Assembly: GCA_964017065.1 (NCBI GenBank)
Contig: OZ024784.1
Span: forward strand, 8,103,152-8,167,151
Reading direction: 5' to 3'
From: Haliclona indistincta
Taxonomy: Eukaryota > Porifera > Demospongiae > Haplosclerida > Chalinidae
DNA: 64,000 nucleotides
A program made the translations under genes and the position numbers. A model generated the notes under the pieces. It saw nothing but the letters and a program-made list of their open reading frames with translations. It did not search any database and was not told the origin of the DNA. Below, one piece after another: positions 56,831 through 64,000 of this stretch; position 1 is the stretch's first letter; each line of letters opens with the position of its first letter.

Positions 56831-58237
56831 TTTTCACTCGCACGTGCTTCGAAAACACCACCTTCACAGTTCCTCTCGACTCGGTATGAACAACAATAGC
56901 TCTTTTTCTGGCCGCTGGTGTTACAAGGTCAGGCTTGTCTAACCGCGCTCGTTTGAGGATGACTTCACAAAATCCCCGTGTTCGAGACGCTTCTTCTTCG
57001 CCAGACCACACCTTTCGTCGTAAGGGCGTGGTCTGCATTATATAAGAGTTGTTCACGGTCGTTGATTAGTAATAATGCTATGTGTAATCAAGACCTCTGT
57101 CCAAAAGCAAGGCTCAAGCTAATAAAATTAATAAAATAAATAACAATGACAACTCCACCTAGCTCAGTGCAGTGTTTAATTAATAAACTCAGTACTAAAT
57201 TTTTACTGACAATTCAAGAAACTAATAACACTGACTAATTGAAATAATTGATATGTCGTTCCTATATAATCCTGTTCTGCAAACAACTACAATGTATTTT
57301 CATTGTACGTTTCTTAGTCATAAATATTATAATTCCTGGCCAGTTCTAACACGCCTCAATTATTTTACTTCCTGCATGCGTGACCATTTATAGTCAACAC
57401 TGTACATAAAAATTCAGTAATAATTATTTATCAGCATATACAATAACCGGTTCATTAAGTGTTATCAATATTACACAATCTGGGCCAAAATCTGTTTGAA
57501 AACGACCACGTTTGTCTAATACTTGGTGAATATAGCTTGAGCTGTTCCTTGATAATATCTTGTGCTCCAGATCATTTCGAGACTGTAGTTGATACATTTT
57601 TTTATTGTCATTAATAAATTATTATTAATTTTACCAATACATATTATAATCTGAGTTTAATTTTAGTACACAATCTGGGCTAAAATCTGCTTGATAACAA
57701 TTATGTTTGTCTATTATTAGTATATAATTGCTTGAGGTTTTCTTTGGTAATATCTTGTGCTCCAGATCATCTCGAGACTGTAGTTGACATAATTAAATTT
57801 TTATTGTCAGGGTGTCTGTCATACAGAATTCTTTTTTCTTGGGGGAACTAGCTTTGTCATGTATGAAAGTGAGGGTCTCAGCTAGAGTGGATGTACCAAA
57901 AAAAGTTAGTGCTGAGAGAAACTTTGACAAAAACTTAGTTCTGAGAGAAGTGATTTTGAGGTAGCAAATTAACTTTCTGAGAATGATTTTGGGGGACACC
58001 GAAATTATAGGAGCGGAAATTAAATGCAGGGTACTGTCCTACCACAGCATCACAGTTAGTATCAGTACTACAATTACTGTGCTGTAACTGATTTAGAGCA
58101 GTTCGCCTCGTGCTGTATCAAACTCTCGACCCAATTGCAACCTCTCATGCTTTAACTTCCATACAGAACCCCATTAACTAATACATAGTGCACGCTTGAT
58201 TATAGAACAAGTGTTATTATAATTATCATACAAACTG
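56831..58237. other. AT-rich intergenic stretch with two diverged direct repeats
   Basis: About 1.4 kb without a supported gene. It contains two diverged copies of a roughly 120-base sequence at 57474-57594 and 57668-57789. Shared strings include ACACAATCTGGG, AATATCTTGTGCTCCAGATC and CGAGACTGTAGTTGA. Reading frames here (for example 57793-57999 minus) show no recognisable family. The beginning, 56831-57060, is the DNAJA2 promoter side. Confidence 0.55.
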
Positions 58238-60412
58238 TTACAGTCTCACCTTAAAAGAATTGAAATAGTAGTACGATGTTTTATATTGATAATACACTGG
58301 ATTCTCCTTGACAAGCTGAAACAATTGGTAATTATTACTTTTTACTTTCATTCTGAATCCTCCTTCAAGTTGTATAAGGTAGAGCAGTGTGCCATGTTGT
58401 ATGGTGGGGTAGTCTCCAATGAACATCATCCTGTCCTCCTCGTCCCAGTCCTCTAGAATGGTGTCTCCTACTGTGAGTCGCTGCTGGTGTGTAGGTACAC
58501 CAGTACTCTCCTCAACACACTCCTTCAGCTTCACTATGGGCATACTCTGTAAGTGCAAATACCATTATTGTACTCATTCCATAAAGAAGAGCAGTAACTG
58601 AAGACTCAAATCTGAATGTTACATTAAAAATTGATCTTCCAAGACAATTTTTAACATTCCAAATGTTATACTGGATAAGTCCATCATTCTCAATGCTTAA
58701 AATACTAGCAACCATGCCTGTTATTTTGCCTGTTCAGGATACTGATACGATGAGCTTGCCTTGCATTTCTTGTGCTGTCAGCAAGTGTTGAAGCAGTTAG
58801 GCTTTATAATAATTTACTTGGAAATCTTTGAGAGCAATATTTGAGTTCTGCTGAACACATACCCTAGGCACCACAGCTGACCGACACCGCCCAGTATCCC
58901 ATCAGCTGACCGCACACCACCCAGTATCCCATCAGCTGACTGCACACTGCCCAGTATCCCGTCAGCTGACCGCACACCACCCAGTATCCCATCAGCTGAC
59001 CGACACCGCCCAGTATCCCGTCAGCTGACCACACACTGCCCAGTATCCCGTCAGCTAGTGCTTCAGTATTAATTTGTGAATAGCCAATATTAATGTACTA
59101 TCCTGTACAGCACAAGATACAATATTTACACCAAATGCATGCAGTAGGCAGCACCTTTCTCTCAGGAATATGCACCGATACTTTAGTACCGTTCAGCCTC
59201 TTCACGTCTAGAACCCAACCATCTCTTCTGATAAGCTTCATTTTAGACTGCACAGTGTCATCTTCATCTCTTGACAGATAACCATTTCTGAATTGCAGCT
59301 GTTGCTTGGGTACTACTTCTGATTCCAACACATATGCTCCACACTTCAGCTGTGTTTGCGATACTCCTGTTGTATATGACAACTGTTGCTTCAGAAAGCT
59401 CATTTTTGTGCCCTACGTATGCATGTAGAGTATAGTAAAATAGAAATTCATCGGTATAAATAATAGCAGAATTAATTGGCATACAGTTGCAATACGATTA
59501 TCAAAGCTGTTGTGACATTGTCTACTTTAGGCTGGCTACACCATGCATACTGGTGGAGAAACACACGCTCACAACACCAAATAGTGGAGATAGAGCTTGC
59601 CTCACTGACCAGACTCGATGCACTTGTAGGTGATTTTCGAGCAGTAAGACAGTTGATAATTACACCAACATAATAATTATACTATTCAACCTGGATGCTT
59701 AACCCTTGCGTTCACCTGGGTAAAAATAGATTACCTGTGGTGAATGAAAAATAAAATGGCCACGACAATCGTAGAGGTCTACTTCTACCAGTTGCCTCTG
59801 CAGTATTAATTTTGCTCCATCAATGACACCTGGATATTCACTCAGTTTAGTGTTATCCTTTAGTATCTCTCCTTTACACATCAATATCGATGATGTGGCA
59901 GCATCAACCCTATCATGTAGCATATGTTTTAGGTACCACACTTTTTTGTTCTGCAATAAAAAAACTAATAGCATAACACTGTTTTAGTAGTCAAAATTGG
60001 ATCTAAAATTTTAGGATAAGTATTGGCTCATTTGACTGGTTCACTATATACCTTGATCGTATGGTGAAGTTTGATTTGAAATTCCTGAGGAGGGCTACTC
60101 AAAAAACTCAGAATATTCAGAGTGAGAGGGCGCCTGGACAAGTACACAATACTACCATCGTTGAGACCTGAAAAACTACTCAAAATGCTGTCATCTTGCA
60201 TCAGCTGTTCTTGGAAGTACAGGGACTGTTCATTGACTGGAATATGAGCCTTGATTTCTATAGCTACTTTGAGTTCAGCTACAGATGCACTCTACGCAAT
60301 AGTAAGATACAGTTCATTTCATGATTTATATACCTACCTCTTTAACAAAAACAGCAAAAATTTGCTCAATATTGCCACAGACACAGAGGTTCCATGATGA
60401 GTCAGCAGCCAT
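58238..60412 (-). CDS. Tandem ubiquitin-like domain protein with C-terminal Gly-Gly and tail
   Basis: Five exons (60338-60412, 60052-60291, 59735-59950, 59155-59412, 58238-58546) join to 365 residues holding four ubiquitin-like folds. Domain 1 (about 7-78) has SVAELKVAIEIKAHIPVNEQ and DGSIVYLSRR. Domain 2 (79-154) has NKKVWYLKHMLHDRVDAATS and DGAKLILQRQ. Domain 3 (155-240) has GTKMSFLKQQLSYTTGVSQT. Domain 4 has MPIVKLKECVEESTGVPTHQ, RLTVGDTILEDW and HGTLLYLIQLEGG. The last string aligns residue for residue with ubiquitin STLHLVLRLRGG, so Gly-Gly (325-326) is in the conjugation register. A 39-residue Tyr/Lys-rich tail follows, like an unprocessed precursor. Domains 1-3 lack Gly-Gly. The 3' exon boundary is uncertain. 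The family is not recognised beyond UBL. Confidence 0.75.
58874..59056. repeat. 30-bp minisatellite in the UBL gene's intron 4
   Basis: Six tandem copies of a unit of about 30 bases (CCCAGTATCCCATCAGCTGA with a variable CCGCACACCA-type part) occupy the intron between the last two coding exons. The unit is GC-rich compared with the surroundings. Confidence 0.9.
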
Positions 60413-60606
60413 GCTTATTTTATCAAGTACCACACCCCACTTAAATGAATGTCTTTAATCACTTAAGTAATAAAGTTACAAGACAATTTAAACTGCAAAG
60501 GGTCTACTATTAGAGCCACACAAAGGGTCTACCATTAGAGACAAATTATTTGTCAACAACAACATTTTGCAGCTTGCTTAGTCATTACTAAAGCAATTAT
60601 CAAAGT

Positions 60607-62802
60607 TCATGGTCCTTTCTTCCAGGTCTTTTCTCCTCTCTGCATCCATGCTTCAATCTCTTCTACTCTGCGTGGAACATCTGTCAGCAGCTCTATTCCA
60701 TCTGATGTCACCATGACATCATCCTCTATACGAACCTAATGTGAAACATCATAATAATACCTATTGTATCTTATAATACTCACTCCTCCAAATTGTCGAA
60801 ATCGTTCTAGCATTTCCGTGTTGAAAAATCCTTTCTGAGCTGGATTATCAAGAGCCTTACTAAGCAACTATATACAGAGAAATCTTCATAACCATAACTG
60901 GTTTGAGATGGTACTTACAGCATTATTGAAGTAGAGACCAGGTTCAACAGTGATACACATTCCCTCCTGCAGTACTCTAGTGGTGCGGAGTGACCGCAGT
61001 CCAGGCTCCTCAATACGCTGCTCACACTAAGGGTTAAGAAAACATCTCTATACTACATTCTTTTTTCATTTCAAGCACATCCTTTTTTACCTCTGGGTAT
61101 CCTCCCACATCGTGTACATCCACACCCATGAAGTGCCCCAGACCATGAGGCATGAACACAGCTCCCATGTGCACCTTCATCATCTCGTTTACGTCTCCAC
61201 GCAGCAAGCCGAATGCCTTCATCTCTTCCAGCTCTACTCGCTCAGCTAAACGATGCATATCAGCCCACTTGACGCCTAAAGGAAGAGAGAGGTAATGAAA
61301 AAAAATCAACAAGACAGTTCTCGGTACCTGGCTTCATGGCAGCCATTACTGCTCTATTAGCCTTGAGGACAGCATTGTAGATGATCTTCTGGTCATCAGT
61401 GAAATGTCCATTGGCAGGGAATGAGCAAGTGATGTCAGAGGCATAGCAGCAATATTCCGCACCCATATCAAACAAACTAGGAATAAGAGGGTTTGAATAT
61501 TTGTGACTTTTTTGCAGAATTTGTGTCAACTGACCACATGTCTCCATCTTGTATCTTGCGATCATTGGGAGCTCCAGCATGCCCATAATGCAGCACAGCA
61601 GAGTTAGTGCCACTAATACACAGAGCACTAATAACGCACCATCAATGATATGGAAACTAACCTCCCACAAATACAGGTATAGGAACAGTGTCGACAGCCA
61701 CCACGAGAGTAACACACGTGTTGAAACAAGCTCTCCAGCATGTACTCTGTCATACCTGGTTTAACAGCACGCATCACCTAAAATAATGATTAACATAATT
61801 CAAACTTAGTCCGAGCTTCGCCTACCTCACAATGAGCATTGCTACTAACAGCATTAGCATAGCGCAATACTTCAATCTCCATTGGAGTCTTGATAACACG
61901 ACTAGACAAGAAAGACATGACTTATAGTGAAGTATGAAACTCACCATTCCATGATAATAGGATGAAGAATCTTATTATTGACATTGAATCTAGTGTGCAC
62001 AGTGAGATAATAATAATAATAATTTGATTTAAAAGGAGACCATACTCTCCAATTCCATCAAAGATGGCTTCTCTACAAGTGCTGCCACTGTCTGTGTTAA
62101 CACCACACTGGTAGAGAAGGAAGCTAACGAGTCATTATACTAATGTACCTACCAGAGTTAATAACAATGATGGCTTCAAATCCTTCAACACTTTACTGAT
62201 CTATGGACACATGATAGCAATGGTATACAGTGATTGAACCAATGCCTTACCTCATCAGTAAAATAAACTTTGTCTAGATTATACTTCTTCTTGAAGTGCT
62301 CTGGAGGTAGAATCCTGTGATACAACAAAGATTAATTTCACTGCAACTATCTCACTACCATTCTTACTCTCCCATCCAGATGGCATAATCTGGTGGTAGA
62401 CGTTGTATAAACAAGACGGCTTGTCCAGTGCTGACTTGCAGTGCTCCAAAGCAGTCTGCCTCTGTCACTCCAAACAACCAGTGGAAATAGGACTCCTGGG
62501 CAGGAATAAGTCAAGAATACAATACGGTTTTGTGATGCAAAAGTTTCAATGTACAATAACATGATGTCTGCATACATGCATGCACTGCAAGACCCGCCCA
62601 CCTGTCTAAAGACCACATCAACGTCCGTGCAGTATCTCTGTTTCTGCTCTCCTCCCTGCAGTACCACTACAGCATCTCCCGGCACCTCTTCACACTGACA
62701 CAGACGTTCTACCAAGCGACGTCGGTTATCAGCAAACATACGCATGGAAACTTTGAGGGTTTCATGACCCAGAGAAAAACAAGGCGCTTCACTAGAAGAC
62801 AT
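60607..62802 (-). CDS. PEPD: Xaa-Pro dipeptidase (prolidase)
   Basis: Prolidase cleaves dipeptides with C-terminal proline in the cytosol. Fourteen exons (62602-62802, 62368-62495, 62251-62314, 62153-62200, 62046-62107, 61945-61989, 61826-61901, 61662-61777, 61535-61612, 61328-61476, 61091-61275, 60919-61026, 60784-60867, 60607-60735) join to 490 residues (human 493). All five metal ligands are seen in the pita-bread fold: two Asp in [20 protein letters not shown], His in [20 protein letters not shown], Glu in [10 protein letters not shown] and Glu in GGVRIEDDV. Other matches are [27 protein letters not shown] and [16 protein letters not shown]. The gene is head-to-head with IPO4; start codons are 164 bases apart. 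Confidence 0.96.
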
Positions 62803-62966
62803 TTATTTGAAGGATAAAAATAATGACATCAAAGCTTGTACAGAGATTGTACAGCAAATGCTTACACTTCATCAGCTATGCTGGCCATTTTTACAGTATC
62901 AGTATCCGTCGCTCAAATTCCGTTTTCTTATCCGTCTGTTCTTGCACGGAATAGCACACGTGGGGA
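62803..62966. promoter_or_regulatory. Shared 164-bp divergent promoter region, PEPD / IPO4
   Basis: The two initiator codons are 164 bases apart on opposite strands, so the promoters overlap. CACACGTGGGG near 62955 contains an E-box (CACGTG). No TATA box is obvious. Confidence 0.45.
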
Positions 62967-63900
62967 ATGGCAGAGGAGATCGAGTCAATATTGCAGCGGT
63001 TGCTGCTCCCTGATAGCGCTGTTATACGTCAGGTGAGCTCTTGTGCACTCTATAGAAGTGCTGCAATTGTTGCTTGTGTTATCTTTAGGCGACAGCTGAC
63101 CTACAGGCGTCTTACCAAAACCCAGCAATCGTGGGGGCACTGTGCCACATTCTGCGCGGTTCTCATAGTCCACAGGTGAACACTCAGCATGTATTTTATC
63201 ATTACTCAATACAACTACAATAGATACGTCAGCTTGCTGCTGTACTTCTGAGGAGGAAGATTGTCAAGTTATGGAGAGGACTAAGTGTGGAGGAGAAGAC
63301 GAGGTAGGGACACAGAAAGCAGTGTCTGCACTAATATATCACATGTTCTGTGCAGTATAAAGTCTATTTTACTCGAAAGTCTTGCTAATGAAACTGGGTA
63401 AGTAGCACAATATAATCACTGCCTTTGTAGATTCTTTTTTTTTTCTTGCAGGCATTTGGTTCGAGTGTCAGTAGCTTATCTGGTGAGTGCAATATGTGAT
63501 GCAACATGCATGTCTGCATGCTATTATGCAGGTTGGTGTGTTAGCCAACTATGAACTGGCTCACTCACAGTGGGTAGAACTGTTGCAGTTTATGCTGACT
63601 CACTGTCAGAGTGCTCAGCAGAGTGATAGAGAGGTACACGCTCTTCCACTTGACTCAATACTATATTGTTCCTTCAGATGGGTATGATGTTGATCAGCAC
63701 AGTACTAGAGTCAGCTGCTATTCAGGTATCATGGTTTATAATACCTAGCTATCTCATCTCATGGTTGTTCTCATGTAGCTACAGCCTCACATGTCTCAAC
63801 TACTGCAGCTAATGTCACAGGGTTTGGAGGACCAGTCCAGTAAGAATGTACCTTACTATGCGATCAAGTGAGTACACACCGCGGTAACTAACGGCCCAAT

Positions 63901-63948
<48 letters not shown>

Positions 63949-63991
63949 GTCTCTCACAGCAGCAGTGGAGTATATCCGACATGAGGATATG
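62967..63991 (+). CDS. IPO4: Importin-4, 5' part
   Basis: Nine exons (62967-63032, 63089-63175, 63224-63303, 63356-63397, 63452-63482, 63532-63633, 63678-63726, 63779-63867, 63949-63991) give the first about 196 residues; the gene continues past the window, with the last donor GTATG at 63992. The reading MAEEIESILQRLLLPDSAVI, IRQLAAVLLRRKIVKLW, SIKSILLESLANETG and REMGMMLISTVLESA follows human IPO4 (LLRELLLPDTERIRRATEQL; IRQFAAVLTRRRLNTRW; EREMGLLLLSVV). These are HEAT repeats of an importin-beta-type karyopherin that carries histones and other cargoes into the nucleus. The intron before the last visible exon ends in a pure (GT)n tract at the acceptor. Confidence 0.92.
63905..63946. repeat. 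(GT)n microsatellite at an IPO4 splice acceptor
   Basis: About 21 TG dinucleotides run directly into the TAG acceptor of the next IPO4 exon, taking the place of a normal polypyrimidine tract. Confidence 0.95.
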
Positions 63992-64000
63992 GTATGATGC

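Overview
The window is nuclear DNA from an animal, most likely a sponge (demosponge). The evidence for an animal is a complete tyrosine-kinase signalling toolkit: a phospholipase C-gamma with the full PH-EF-X-SH2-SH2-SH3-Y-C2 layout, and a DOK-like PH-PTB adaptor. The evidence for a sponge-like genome is architecture: about 26 genes in 64 kb, GT-AG introns mostly of about 45-60 bases, intergenic gaps of 70-400 bases, and strand alternating from gene to gene. The species is inferred, not proven. All exon models come from reading splice sites and protein similarity by eye. For nearly all complete models the summed exon lengths are divisible by three, but individual boundaries may be off by a base.

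Layout, left to right: 3' end of METTL9 (+); broken ADP-ribosyltransferase-like fragment (-); UDP-glucuronosyltransferase (-); RPL14 (-); PLCG (+); a possible small gene (-) and a 0.7 kb foldback element; DOK-like adaptor (-); ZDHHC1 (-) with a 36-bp minisatellite in an intron; TBC1D20 (+); VPS35 (-); coiled-coil protein (+); DGAT1 (-); EMC8/9 (+); PM20D2 (-); SLC17A9 (+), with two transposon remnants and a long (TC)n tract in introns; G-protein alpha subunit (+); FBXO3-like (-); an intronless orphan multipass membrane protein (+); a free-standing myosin-I TH1-domain protein (-); RAB22-like GTPase (-); MOSC-domain mARC-like protein (+); SLC66A2 (-); RABGGTA (+); DNAJA2 (-); a four-domain ubiquitin-like protein (-); PEPD (-); 5' part of IPO4 (+, runs off the end).

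Most genes are conserved housekeeping genes. Membrane traffic is well represented (TBC1D20, VPS35, RAB22-like, RABGGTA), as are phosphotyrosine signalling (PLCG next to the DOK-like gene), lipid and ER functions (DGAT1, EMC8/9) and proteostasis (DNAJA2, PEPD, FBXO3-like). I see no evidence that neighbours form one pathway. The striking organisation is nine head-to-head pairs whose start codons lie 74-413 bases apart, with several tail-to-tail pairs between them.

The least ordinary items are the tandem ubiquitin-like protein whose last domain ends in a ubiquitin-register Gly-Gly followed by a tail, the orphan membrane protein, the stand-alone TH1 protein, and the large foldback element. No tRNA, rRNA, CRISPR array or bacterial-type operon was found.
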